64,000 bases of DNA. Origin: CBDCFV01 sp965216425. Lineage in GTDB: Bacteria; Chloroflexota; Dehalococcoidia; Lucifugimonadales; UBA3495. Position 1 is the stretch's first letter, and each line of letters begins with the position of its first letter. Positions 1 through 8,723 of this stretch are shown in pieces. Position numbers and translations under genes: made by a program. Location: the NCBI GenBank assembly GCA_965216425.1, contig CBDCFV010000006.1, forward strand, positions 62,001 through 126,000. Direction: 5' to 3'. The notes beneath the pieces are model-generated. The model had not been told where the DNA came from, did no database searches, and was given only the letters and a program-made list of their open reading frames with translations.

Positions 1-93
1 AGACGATCTCCCCTCCGTCTTGGTCATACCCCAGGCCGCGGGAGCTAAACCCGAAGCATCAGCCAAATAACTCCCCAAAGGAGAGGTCTAGTT

Positions 94-2055
94 ATGCATC
101 TTCGGCGAAGCCTGAACACAAAACTCCTGGTCGTCACTCCACTGCTGGCTCTGCTGTTCATCGTTATGGCCTGCGGCGGCACTGCGCCGGCAGAGCCGAT
201 CATAGTGGAGAAAGAGGTCATCAAGGAAGTTGAAAAGCCGGTGGTGGTGGAGAAGGAAGTAATTAAAGAAGTTGAAAAGCCGGTGGTAGTGGAGAAGGAG
301 GTGATCAAGGAAGTCGAAGTCGTTAAGGAGATTGTTAGAGAGGTGTTGGTGAACCCAACCCAATCGATACATCTGGAAACCGGGAAGGGACTGGAGGCGG
401 CCGCCGAGACTGTCACGGGACCCGTCGTCCCCTCCGCATCCGGTACCCCCAGGCTCGGCGGCATCGCCGTTTGCCAAGCCTATTCCGCGCCAACATTCTT
501 TGACGTTCACCGCGGCGCTGCCGCCAATGACGTACTCTGGGACAGCCCCATGTATAACGGGCTCATCGAACTCAATCCGGAGACGGATGACTTCTTTGAT
601 CTGCGCGGCGACTTGGCCACTAGTTGGGAAGTGACACCCGACGGGCTAGGTTATGTGTTCAAGCTACACCCCGATGCCACTTGGTGGGACGGCGAACCCG
701 TCACATCCGAGGACGCGGTCTGGAGTCTCGACCGGATGATAGACCCCAACGAGTCCCGGCCCCGCGCCGGCCTCATCAAGCCATACTATAAGAACAGCGA
801 AGCCATCGACCCATACACCGTACAGGTCAACACTAACTTTGTATCCGCTGCCTTCGGAGGCTACCTGGGCTCCGACTACATGAAAATCTTCCCGAAACAC
901 GTCTATGCTCCGGCTCCCGACGGGCAGGGCGTTGATGCTAACAATTGGGAGACCATCGTGGGCAGTGGGCCCTTCAAACTCACGAAGTACCGCAAGAGCG
1001 AGTCCGGTGAGTTCCTGCGTAACGAGAACTATTTCAGGACCGACAGCGAAGGCCGCCGTCGTCCTTACCTGGACCAGATCGACATCCACCGTATCGAAGA
1101 CCGTGGGTCTGTCGCTGCAGCGGTGCGGACAGGCCGGATCGAGTTTTCCTGCGGCGGGAGCCGGATAGACTTGGACGACCTGCTGGTATTGGCCGAAGAA
1201 ATGGGCGCCGACCTGAACACCATGCGAGGCGGTAAGCTGACCGGTGGAAAGCTCAACGTTTACTTGGATCTTCCCGGCGGCTTTGGCGGCTTCTGGATGA
1301 ACACCAACATCGAGCCTTACAACGACGTGCGGGTTAGAAAGGCCATACACCTGGCTACCGACCGGGACGAAATAATTCAGGCCATCGGCCCCATAGGCAC
1401 AGAATTGCTTGGCACCCCCATGCTGCCTAATTCGTGGTTCGGCAAGAGCCAGGAAGATATAAGGAAGCTGCCGGGATTCCGTCAACCCAAGGATGAGGAC
1501 ATAGCCGAGGCCATTCGGTTGATGAAGGAAGCAGGTTATGGGCCGGACAACCCGGTAAAACACGTCCTTCGATTCCGCAACGTTGTCTGGTACCCCAGGG
1601 GCGCCCCGGTAATCAAGAACCAACTCAGGAAAATTGGCTTCGAACTTGAACTTGAACAAATGGAAAGCGCCGCTGGCTTCCGTGCCTGGCAACTGGGCGA
1701 CGCCGACATGGCCCTCCAAGGCACCTCCTTCGGCGTGTTCGAGGCAGATGTAGTGGTCAATACTTTCTACTTGCCCAAAGGGGGTGGCGTTGGCGGCAGA
1801 AATTACCCCAGCTACATGCCGGACCCCAAGGTGACAGAGTTGGCCGACAAACAGGCTAGGGAGCTGGACCAGAACAAGCGAGCCGAGATTCTACAGGAAC
1901 TGGAAGACCATATTCTGAACAACATGGACTCAGCTTGGATAGGAGCGTTTTGGCGGGGAAGCGGCCGGTTCGCCCTGGACCATATCAAGAATTACTGGCT
2001 GGCCCAGAGCGGGCAAGGCGAGCTCAAGTTCGAACACATCTGGACCGAGAAATAA
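94..2055 (+). CDS. ABC transporter substrate-binding lipoprotein, peptide/nickel type (SBP_bac_5)
   Basis: Extracellular solute-binding protein of the peptide/opine/nickel family, 653 residues, expected to be lipid-anchored outside the membrane and to deliver ligand to the permeases encoded at 4371-6281. The N-terminus has a basic n-region, a hydrophobic core and a lipobox ending VMAC (Cys27). A stalk of three 14-residue repeats (residues 34-75, consensus KPVVVEKEVIKEVE) follows, then a full-length binding domain with the family pattern TWWDGEPVTSEDAVWSLDR. The ATG is preceded by AAAGGAGAGG at 77-86. The next gene is a close paralogue, about four-fifths identical by eye. The ligand cannot be read from the sequence; peptides are a guess supported by the M24 peptidase downstream. 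Confidence 0.9.
   Translation: MHLRRSLNTKLLVVTPLLALLFIVMACGGTAPAEPIIVEKEVIKEVEKPVVVEKEVIKEVEKPVVVEKEVIKEVEVVKEIVREVLVNPTQSIHLETGKGLEAAAETVTGPVVPSASGTPRLGGIAVCQAYSAPTFFDVHRGAAANDVLWDSPMYNGLIELNPETDDFFDLRGDLATSWEVTPDGLGYVFKLHPDATWWDGEPVTSEDAVWSLDRMIDPNESRPRAGLIKPYYKNSEAIDPYTVQVNTNFVSAAFGGYLGSDYMKIFPKHVYAPAPDGQGVDANNWETIVGSGPFKLTKYRKSESGEFLRNENYFRTDSEGRRRPYLDQIDIHRIEDRGSVAAAVRTGRIEFSCGGSRIDLDDLLVLAEEMGADLNTMRGGKLTGGKLNVYLDLPGGFGGFWMNTNIEPYNDVRVRKAIHLATDRDEIIQAIGPIGTELLGTPMLPNSWFGKSQEDIRKLPGFRQPKDEDIAEAIRLMKEAGYGPDNPVKHVLRFRNVVWYPRGAPVIKNQLRKIGFELELEQMESAAGFRAWQLGDADMALQGTSFGVFEADVVVNTFYLPKGGGVGGRNYPSYMPDPKVTELADKQARELDQNKRAEILQELEDHILNNMDSAWIGAFWRGSGRFALDHIKNYWLAQSGQGELKFEHIWTEK
193..318 (+). 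repeat. In-frame 42-bp tandem repeat (3 units) encoding a Val/Glu/Lys stalk
   Basis: Three consecutive 42-bp units encode (K/E)P(V/I)(V/I)VEKEVIKEVE. They sit between the lipobox cysteine and the binding domain. The same design recurs in the binding proteins at 2302 and 12123. Confidence 0.85.
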
Positions 2056-2081
2056 GAACAGCCCATTGACGGTTGGTATCC

Positions 2082-2116
2082 GGCGGCCCCAGGGTCTCGC
2101 GTCCCTGGGCCACCGC
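2082..2116 (+). terminator. Hairpin downstream of first binding-protein gene
   Basis: GC-rich inverted repeat (GGCGGCCCCAGGG paired with CCCTGGGCCACCGCC, two-base bulge). No T tract follows, so it may be a weak terminator or an mRNA-stabilising 3' structure between the two paralogues. The rest of 2117-2301 is a leader with no recognisable gene. Confidence 0.4.
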
Positions 2117-2301
2117 CTCCCTCCCGATTCCATCTCGGAAAGCAAAGGATAAGCGATAAAAACTATTGACATACACTTACACATTTGTTAGTTTTCCCCA
2201 AGCTTGATTGGCGACTCCAAATTACGTGGCGCCGCCGATAGGCACTACCCCCGGCAATCCTTGCCGTTGGTGCGGCACCGGAGAAAACGCGAGGTGTTTT
2301 T

Positions 2302-4266
2302 ATGGATTCCAGGCGGTTGCTCAACCCAAGGTCATTGGTAATCATCCCACTGGTGTTGCTGCTAATGGTCGCGGTGGCCTGCGGCGGCACCGCGCCAGCC
2401 GAACCGGTTGTGGTGGAAAAGGAAGTAATCAGGGAAGTCGAAAAACCGGTTGTGGTGGAAAAAGAGGTAATCAGGGAAGTCGAAAAACCGGTTGTGGTGG
2501 AAAAAGAAGTAATCAAGGAAGTTGAAGTCGTTAAAGAAGTTGTCAAAGAAGTATTGGTAAACCCAACCCAAGAGATAACGTTGAAGGGCGGCAAGGCCAT
2601 TGAGGCCATGGCGGAAACGGCCGTGGGTCCTGTTGTGCCCGCAGCTTCCGGCACGCCCATACTGGGCGGCGTTGGCGTTTGCCAAGCCTACTCCGCGCCT
2701 ACGTTCTTCGACGTCCATCGCGGCGCGGCAGCCAACGACGTACTGTGGGTCAGTCCTTTTTACAACGGCCTTATCGAGCTCAACCCGGAAACCGATGATT
2801 TCTTCGATGTTCGGGGCGATCTGGCCACCAGTTGGGAAGTAACGCCCGACGGGTTAAGCTATGTGTTCAACCTGCATCCGGACGCCACTTGGTGGGATGG
2901 AGAGCCAGTCACCTCCGAAGACGCTGTTTGGAGCTTGGACCGGATGGTGGACTCCAATGAGTCCAGACCCCGCGCTGGGCTGATCAAGCCTTACTACAAG
3001 GACAGCGAAGCCGTCGATCCTCACACGGTCAAAGTAAACACCAACTTCGTTGCCGCGGCATTCGGCCCATACCTTGGTTCTGACTACATGAAGATATTGC
3101 CCAAGCACGTCTACGCCCCCGCCCCCGACGGTCAGGGCGTTGATGCCAACAATTGGGAGAACGTTGTTGGCAGTGGACCCTTTAAGATGGTGAAATACCG
3201 GAAGAGCGAAAGCGGCGAATATCTCCGTAATGAGAACTACTTCAAGACTGACAGCGAGGGACGGCGCCGACCCTATCTGGACCAGATTGACATGCACAGG
3301 ATTGAGGACCGGGGGTCCGTAGCGGCGGCGGTGCGGACAGGCCGTATCGAGTTCTCCTGCGGCGGCACAAGAATTGACTTGGACGACCTGTTGGTGCTGG
3401 CGGACGAAATGGGCGCCGACCTGAGCACCATGCAGGGCGGCAAACTGACCGGCGGCAGGCTGAACGTATACTTGGACGTGCCCGGCCTGTTCTTCGGCTT
3501 CTGGCTGAACACCAACCTTGAGCCGTACGATAACGTCAACGTCCGGCGGGCGATTCACTTGGCCATAGACAGGGACGAACTAATCGCGGCTATCGGCCCC
3601 ATCGGGACCGAGTTGATCGGGGCACCGATGCTGCCCGAGACCTGGTTCGGCAAGCCGGAAGAGGAAGTACGGCAGTTACCTGGGTTCCGGCAACCCAAGG
3701 ACGATGACCTAGCGGAAGCAATTCGCCTGATGACAGAGGCCGGCTACGGCCCGGATAACCCGGTACAGAACGTGCTGCGTTTCCGCAACGTGGGCGTATA
3801 CCCCAGGCAGGCGCCGGTAATCAAGAACCAGCTCAAGAAGATCGGCATTGAACTGGAATTGGAGCAAATGGAGAGCGCGGCGGGCTTCCGGGCCTGGCAG
3901 GTTGCTGACGCGGACATAGCCATTCAAGCGACCTCTTTCGGTGTCTTTGAAGCCGACGTCGTCATCAACACCTTCTACCTGCCCAAAGGCGGCGGCGTAG
4001 GCGGCAGGAATTACCCCAGCTTCATGCCCGACCCCATCGTGGTCGAACTGGCCAACCAGCAGGCAAGGGAATTGGACCAGACCAAGCGGGCCGAGATAAT
4101 CCAGCAACTTGAGGGCCATCTGCTGGACAACATGGACTCCGCTTGGATCGGCATCATGTGGAGGGGTAGTGGACGGTTCGCCTTGGACCACATCAAGAAC
4201 TTCTGGTTGGCCCAGAGCGGGCAGGGCGAACTGAAGTATGAACATCTATGGAAGGAACCACGATAG
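2302..4266 (+). CDS. ABC transporter substrate-binding lipoprotein, tandem paralogue
   Basis: Second solute-binding lipoprotein (654 residues), collinear with the one at 94-2055 over its whole length, so a local gene duplication. The lipobox ends AVAC (Cys27). The stalk again has three 14-residue repeats (residues 34-75), here with IREVE in two units. The binding-domain landmarks are the same (TWWDGEPVTSEDAVWSLDR, SGPFKMVKYRKSESGEY). It is followed after 104 bp by the permease pair. Two binding proteins sharing one permease pair suggests an extended ligand range, or one copy acting alone; this is inference. Confidence 0.9.
   Translation: MDSRRLLNPRSLVIIPLVLLLMVAVACGGTAPAEPVVVEKEVIREVEKPVVVEKEVIREVEKPVVVEKEVIKEVEVVKEVVKEVLVNPTQEITLKGGKAIEAMAETAVGPVVPAASGTPILGGVGVCQAYSAPTFFDVHRGAAANDVLWVSPFYNGLIELNPETDDFFDVRGDLATSWEVTPDGLSYVFNLHPDATWWDGEPVTSEDAVWSLDRMVDSNESRPRAGLIKPYYKDSEAVDPHTVKVNTNFVAAAFGPYLGSDYMKILPKHVYAPAPDGQGVDANNWENVVGSGPFKMVKYRKSESGEYLRNENYFKTDSEGRRRPYLDQIDMHRIEDRGSVAAAVRTGRIEFSCGGTRIDLDDLLVLADEMGADLSTMQGGKLTGGRLNVYLDVPGLFFGFWLNTNLEPYDNVNVRRAIHLAIDRDELIAAIGPIGTELIGAPMLPETWFGKPEEEVRQLPGFRQPKDDDLAEAIRLMTEAGYGPDNPVQNVLRFRNVGVYPRQAPVIKNQLKKIGIELELEQMESAAGFRAWQVADADIAIQATSFGVFEADVVINTFYLPKGGGVGGRNYPSFMPDPIVVELANQQARELDQTKRAEIIQQLEGHLLDNMDSAWIGIMWRGSGRFALDHIKNFWLAQSGQGELKYEHLWKEPR
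2401..2526 (+). repeat. In-frame 42-bp tandem repeat (3 units), stalk of second binding protein
   Basis: Three 42-bp units encode EPVVVEKEVIREVE-type repeats, homologous to those at 193-318. The DNA copies are nearly identical to one another within this gene, suggesting recent unit homogenisation. Confidence 0.85.
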
Positions 4267-4370
4267 CCTGACCCCGGCTCCCGCCGTTCGGCGGCGTGAT
4301 GCCAACAGGGCCAGTCCGTTCGTGCCGGGCGAGTACAGGCACGGACGGACTTCGCCTAGATGGAGGTAAA

Positions 4371-5330
4371 ATGACCCAGTACGTGGTGAAGAGGGTAGGC
4401 CTTTTCATTCCCACGTTGATTTTGGCCTCTCTTATGATTTTCTCCCTGATGCGTCTGCTCCCCGGAGACCCGGCCTTGTTGAAGCTTCTGGGAGACGAAG
4501 GGTCAGTCCACTTCACCGAGGAGGACTTGGCCCGTGAGCGAGCTCGATTGGGCACCGATAAGTGGCTGCCAGTCCAGTATGTCGCATGGGTCGGCGGTAT
4601 GCTGACGGGTGATTTCGGTGAGTCCTTGTACTACGAGACCCCGGTGAGCGAAGACCTGAGGGAGCGTCTCCCTGTCACGGTACAGCTCACCATTATGGGC
4701 ATTGGCCTTGCTATCCTGATCTCGGTCCCAGTGGGAGTGCTCTCCGCGGTGCGACAGGACACCCGGTTGGACTACGCTCTGCGGGCGTTCACCATCAGCG
4801 GGGTTGCGCTGCCCACTTTCCTCACCGGGATACTCATTGTGTTCATCATCAGCCGCTGGTTCAACTGGACTCCGCCCTTGGGCTATGCGCCCCTGTGGGA
4901 AGATCCGGGCAAGAACCTGCAACAGTTGTTTCTTCCGGCGATTGCGTTGGGGTTCTATGACTCCTGTTTCATTGCAAGGGTGACACGGTCTGCCATGCTG
5001 GAAGTGTTCCGCGAAGACTACATCCGGACTGCCCGATCCAAGGGACTGGCGGAATGGTTCATCGTGGGGCGCCATGCTCTGAAGAACGCTTTTCTCCCAA
5101 TAATAACCATCATCGGGTGGCAATTCGGCAGGGTTATAAGCGGAACGGTGATCATTGAGACCATCTTCATAGTCCCGGGCATGGGGCGCCTGCTCATCGA
5201 CAGCATCCTTCACCGCGACTACACCATGATTCAAGGATTGGTGGTGCTTGTAACCCTTTTGGTAATGCTGGTAAACCTGACCGTCGACCTCCTGTACGCT
5301 TGGCTTGACCCCAGGATCCGCTACGCGTAA
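4371..5330 (+). CDS. ABC transporter permease, DppB/OppB type
   Basis: Integral membrane subunit of a peptide-type ABC importer, 319 residues from the ATG at 4371, preceded by GGAGGT at 4362-4367. An upstream in-frame ATG at 4296 would add a non-hydrophobic tail without a ribosome site and is disfavoured. The first membrane segment (YVVKRVGLFIPTLILASL) and MRLLPGDPA are hallmarks of the DppB family. The cytoplasmic EAA loop (DYIRTARSKGL) and the C-terminal DPRIRYA are present. It pairs with the DppC-type permease starting 10 bp downstream. No ATPase gene follows in the window. Confidence 0.92.
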   Translation: MTQYVVKRVGLFIPTLILASLMIFSLMRLLPGDPALLKLLGDEGSVHFTEEDLARERARLGTDKWLPVQYVAWVGGMLTGDFGESLYYETPVSEDLRERLPVTVQLTIMGIGLAILISVPVGVLSAVRQDTRLDYALRAFTISGVALPTFLTGILIVFIISRWFNWTPPLGYAPLWEDPGKNLQQLFLPAIALGFYDSCFIARVTRSAMLEVFREDYIRTARSKGLAEWFIVGRHALKNAFLPIITIIGWQFGRVISGTVIIETIFIVPGMGRLLIDSILHRDYTMIQGLVVLVTLLVMLVNLTVDLLYAWLDPRIRYA

Positions 5331-5339
5331 ACCTCTTAA

Positions 5340-6281
5340 GTGGGATTAGGTGAAATGACGACTAGAGACATCCGTACAACAGGCGAGTCGGTCAGCCTCC
5401 AACGAAAGGGGGTGGACAAGCTCTGGCCCGTTTGGGAACAGCTCCTGCAATTTTCCAAGCGCAAGCCTTTGGGAGCGATGGGCGGAGCATTGCTGGCTTT
5501 ATTGATATTGGTGGCTATTTTCGCCAATGTGCTCGCTCCCTACGACCCCTACGAAACCAACCCGACAGAATACCGGTACGCCACACCCGGCGGGGCCTAT
5601 CTGCTGGGTGGAGACGATGTTGGGCGCGACGTGCTCAGCAGGATTATCTTCGGCACTCGCCTTGCCCTTCATGTGGGCATTGCCAGCGTTGTTCTAGGAG
5701 CGGTCATCGGGGGTGCACTGGGCATCAGCAGTGCCTATGTGGGAGGAACTTTCGACTTACTGGTGCAGCGGGTCATAGACGCCATGATGGCTTTCCCGGG
5801 GTTGGTTCTGGCGCTGGCAATCATGGCCGTTCTGGGTTCCTCGGTGAACAACGTGATCGCTGCACTTGTGATTGTGTTCGTTCCCGGGATTACCCGAATT
5901 CTGCGCTCCCAAGCCCTGAGCATAAAGGAAATGGACTACGTGCTGGCTGCTCGGGCGATGGGTTGCAGCGCCAGACGAATCATGGTCCGGCACATGCTTC
6001 CCAACTGCACCGCATCCCTGATCGTGCTTGCTACAATCACGCTGGGATGGGCAATCATAGTGGAGGCGTCGTTAAGCTTCCTGGGAGCCGGCGTACCCGC
6101 CGATGTACCTTCTTGGGGCGGGATGCTGAGCGGAGCGGCTCAGAAATTGATACAAGTGGCTCCTTGGCTGATCTTCTTCCCTGGGTTGGCTATCGCCTTG
6201 GCGGTCTTTTCGGTTAACCTTCTGGGCGACGCTCTTCGCGACGTCCTAGACCCTCGTCTCCGGGGCACCGGCTCAGGCTAG
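5340..6281 (+). CDS. ABC transporter permease, DppC/OppC type
   Basis: Second permease subunit (313 residues from GTG 5340; an ATG at 5355 giving 308 residues is an alternative). The N-terminal cytoplasmic tail is followed by a membrane segment (GAMGGALLALLILVAIFANVLAPYDP), the LLGGDDVGRDVLSR motif of OppC-type permeases and the EAA loop near EMDYVLAARAMG. It ends with LGDALRDVLDPRLRG, the normal family C-terminus. That makes it a useful comparison for the frameshifted paralogue at 15193. It is the last gene of the transport operon and is followed by a terminator. Confidence 0.92.
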   Translation: MGLGEMTTRDIRTTGESVSLQRKGVDKLWPVWEQLLQFSKRKPLGAMGGALLALLILVAIFANVLAPYDPYETNPTEYRYATPGGAYLLGGDDVGRDVLSRIIFGTRLALHVGIASVVLGAVIGGALGISSAYVGGTFDLLVQRVIDAMMAFPGLVLALAIMAVLGSSVNNVIAALVIVFVPGITRILRSQALSIKEMDYVLAARAMGCSARRIMVRHMLPNCTASLIVLATITLGWAIIVEASLSFLGAGVPADVPSWGGMLSGAAQKLIQVAPWLIFFPGLAIALAVFSVNLLGDALRDVLDPRLRGTGSG

Positions 6282-6309
6282 CCCGCCTCTGTTAACCCGC
6301 AAATGGATG

Positions 6310-6335
6310 GGGCCGCAACGTTGCGGCCCTTTTCA
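6310..6335 (+). terminator. Rho-independent terminator of first importer operon
   Basis: Perfect palindrome GGGCCGCAACGTTGCGGCCC at 6310-6329 followed by TTTTC. It lies 28 bp after the DppC-type stop codon. Confidence 0.75.
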
Positions 6336-6390
6336 TCTGTCTGCAACTCCAGGAGCGGCGATTCTACTACGCTGATACAGGGAGATAAAA

Positions 6391-7509
6391 TTGCCCGAAA
6401 TACTTGGCAACTTAACTGCTTTGCAACAGGCTATCGCCGACAGCGATTCGGACGCCGTCATAGCAATGTCGCCGGAAAACGTTCCTTACGCTTCGGGGGT
6501 CCTGTTATGGACACAACGCTTCATCCGAGACCGCTTGGCGTTGGTGGTACTGCCTAAAGAGGGCGCCCCCACCTTCATCACTGCCACCAACGAAGAGGGT
6601 TACGTTCGGGAAAAGACCTGGATAGAGGACGTTCGAGGCTACGTACAGCATCGGTCCTCTCCTGTCCAAGTGTTGGCAGACGTCCTGCGGGAAAAGGGCC
6701 TGAGCGCCGGGCGCATTGGTATCGAGCCCGGTTATCTTTCGTCCGAGCACTACGCCGAGTTGACCAACACTCTCCCGGAAGCCAGCTTCGTTTCCTGCGA
6801 AGACCTGTTCAGCAAGGTCCGTATGATCAAAACACCGGCGGAGTTGGAAGTGCTTAGACGTGGGGCAGTGGCGACGGAACACGCGCTGATGGCTACCTAC
6901 TCCACCGTCCATGCTGGCGAAAGCGAACGGAACCTTGTGACCAGGCTGGGCGGAAACATTCTGCAAGCCGGGGCAGAGTTGCCCGCATTTTTGTACCTGA
7001 CCATAGGTCCCAACACCGGCCACGCCCACCCGGACCCGACTCCTCTGCAAGTCAGGGAAGGCGACCTCGTCAAGACCGACTGTGGCGGCTATTTCTCCGG
7101 ATACTATTCTGACATCGGGCGTACCGCTGTAGTCGGCAGAGCAACCCCGGAGCAGCGCTCCATTTACGACCGGTTGATGGAGGTGCACAAGGCCACCATT
7201 GAGGCCATGCGTCCCGGAGTCCCCGCGTCTCAAGTGTTTGACGTAGCGGCCCAAGGCTACCGGAGGGTGGACATTCCCTTCGGCCTGGCTTTTGCCGGAC
7301 ACGGAGTAGGTCTCTACATCCATGAGAGCCCCATGCTGGCGGCTAACGACCATACCATGCTGCAACCCAATATGGTCTTTGCGGTTGAGACGCGGGTCAG
7401 GTGGCCTGGCGAGCAAGGGTTCCACATCGAAGACATGGTGGTGATCAACGACGACGGCCCGGAAATAGTCACCACCTTCATGAACACCAACGAGTTAATG
7501 GTGCTTTGA
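6391..7509 (+). CDS. M24 family metallopeptidase (Xaa-Pro aminopeptidase-like)
   Basis: Cytoplasmic creatinase/prolidase-fold hydrolase, 372 residues, probably cleaving X-Pro peptides or a related amide. The start is a TTG at 6391, chosen because GGAGA at 6381-6385 is well spaced and no ATG fits. The N-terminal creatinase-like domain spans residues 1-140. The catalytic domain keeps the five dinuclear-metal ligands: Asp in KTDCGGYF, Asp in YSDIGRT, His in GHGVGLYIHE, Glu in FAVETRV and Glu in GFHIEDM. Its position after a peptide-type importer fits peptide use. The stop overlaps the start of the next gene (TGATG), suggesting translational coupling. Confidence 0.85.
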   Translation: MPEILGNLTALQQAIADSDSDAVIAMSPENVPYASGVLLWTQRFIRDRLALVVLPKEGAPTFITATNEEGYVREKTWIEDVRGYVQHRSSPVQVLADVLREKGLSAGRIGIEPGYLSSEHYAELTNTLPEASFVSCEDLFSKVRMIKTPAELEVLRRGAVATEHALMATYSTVHAGESERNLVTRLGGNILQAGAELPAFLYLTIGPNTGHAHPDPTPLQVREGDLVKTDCGGYFSGYYSDIGRTAVVGRATPEQRSIYDRLMEVHKATIEAMRPGVPASQVFDVAAQGYRRVDIPFGLAFAGHGVGLYIHESPMLAANDHTMLQPNMVFAVETRVRWPGEQGFHIEDMVVINDDGPEIVTTFMNTNELMVL

Positions 7510-8540
7510 TGCAGGCATCAGGGCCCCACATTCCCATTCAGCAAGACCCTGTTTGCTGCGCGCCCGCCAGGATCGACATGAACAGTCAGGCAGAGCCGGC
7601 AACCACAAGGGTTGACACTGCACAAGTCCGGCCTCGTTCAGGCCGCGGCCCAGCCCAAGGTATGAAGCTGGTTCCCGGCGGAGCGTTCCTGATGGGGACT
7701 GACGACCGGGAGGGATACCCGTCGGACGGCGAGGGCCCAATACGCGGAGTCCGTTTGGACCCATTTTTCATCGATACTTGCGCCGTCACCAATGCCCAGT
7801 TCGCTCAATTCGTCAAAGCCATCGGTTACAAGACCGAGGCCGAGACCTTCGGCTGGTCATTCGTTTTTCACTCCCTCATTCCGCCCAAAGCAGCCGCCAC
7901 GGTCAACAAAGCCGTGCTGGAAGCGCCTTGGTGGTGGCCTGTCTCCGGGGCTTGTTGGCGTCGGCCGGAAGGCCCCGGCACCAGTGTGGTAAAACGCCCC
8001 AACCACCCCGTGGTGCACGTTTCGTGGAATGACGCCGTAGCTTACTGCCAATGGGTGGGGAAACGGCTGCCCACCGAGGCCGAGTGGGAGTGCGCCGCCC
8101 GCGGTGGGTTGGTGCAGAAGCGCTATCCTTGGGGCAACGACCTAATCCCAGGCGGCGAACACCATTCCAACATCTGGCAGGGGCGGTTCCCCGAGAACAA
8201 CACCGGTGACGACGGCTACGTCGCCGCCGCGCCCGCCCGCTCTTTCCCTCCCAACGGCTACGGTCTTTACAACATGGCCGGCAACGTCTGGGAATGGTGC
8301 GCCGACTGGTTCAGCCCATCCGTCATGGCGAGTTTGCCGGACCACTCCGGTCTTCCGGCCCACTCCAGTCTTATAGAGAACCCCAAGGGCCCCTCCTCCG
8401 GCGTGTCCCGCAGCATGAGAGGCGGCTCTTATCTATGCCATGCGTCCTATTGCAACCGCTACCGCGTGGCAGCCAGAAGCTCCAACACTCCCGACAGTTC
8501 CACCGGCAACCTCGGCTTCCGTTGCGTTCGCGACGTGTAG
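7509..8540 (+). CDS. Formylglycine-generating enzyme (SUMF1/FGE family)
   Basis: Predicted to oxidise the active-site cysteine of sulfatases to formylglycine. From the ATG at 7509, which overlaps the previous stop, it is 343 residues; internal ATGs at 7578 and 7663 are possible. CCAPAR near residue 17 resembles the N-terminus of genuine FGEs. The core starts at MKLVPGGAFLMGTDD and includes RLPTEAEWECAARGG and NMAGNVWEWCADWF. Both catalytic cysteines are present at about residues 310 and 316 in SYLCHASYCNRYRVAARS, which separates it from SUMF1-like proteins lacking them. No signal peptide is seen. The gene directly downstream encodes a sulfatase with the cognate CTPAR motif. Confidence 0.9.
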   Translation: MQASGPHIPIQQDPVCCAPARIDMNSQAEPATTRVDTAQVRPRSGRGPAQGMKLVPGGAFLMGTDDREGYPSDGEGPIRGVRLDPFFIDTCAVTNAQFAQFVKAIGYKTEAETFGWSFVFHSLIPPKAAATVNKAVLEAPWWWPVSGACWRRPEGPGTSVVKRPNHPVVHVSWNDAVAYCQWVGKRLPTEAEWECAARGGLVQKRYPWGNDLIPGGEHHSNIWQGRFPENNTGDDGYVAAAPARSFPPNGYGLYNMAGNVWEWCADWFSPSVMASLPDHSGLPAHSSLIENPKGPSSGVSRSMRGGSYLCHASYCNRYRVAARSSNTPDSSTGNLGFRCVRDV

Positions 8541-8551
8541 CATACCCATGC

Positions 8552-8640
8552 TGGAACGTGTAAACCGACCACACCGCACATGCAACCTGACCATACCGAA
8601 CGTGCAACCCGCCTGCGCCCGAACGTGCAACCCAACCATG
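8552..8640. repeat. Degenerate 22-bp tandem array before an intergenic palindrome
   Basis: About four imperfect units beginning GAACGTG(C/T)AA follow the FGE gene at roughly 22-bp spacing. The array leads into the palindrome at 8658-8677. The stretch 8541-8723 holds no gene. Confidence 0.6.
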
Positions 8641-8657
8641 TCACGCCACAACCCGTC

Positions 8658-8677
8658 ATTCCCGCGCAGGCGGGAAT
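8658..8677. repeat. Intergenic palindromic repeat, copy 1
   Basis: ATTCCCGC-GCAG-GCGGGAAT, a perfect 8-bp stem with a 4-nt loop. The same 20-mer recurs at 22089, 38216 and 43610, and with one changed base at 21188. Confidence 0.85.
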
Positions 8678-8723
8678 CTAAACTCCCCACAACATCTCAA
8701 ACACTTTGCAAGGAGTGAACCCC

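Noticed and set aside
664..1719. 351-codon frame on the minus strand inside the first binding-protein gene
   Set aside because: It is a high-GC antisense shadow; the plus-strand gene is clearly real with lipobox and family motifs, and the antisense protein has no recognisable features.
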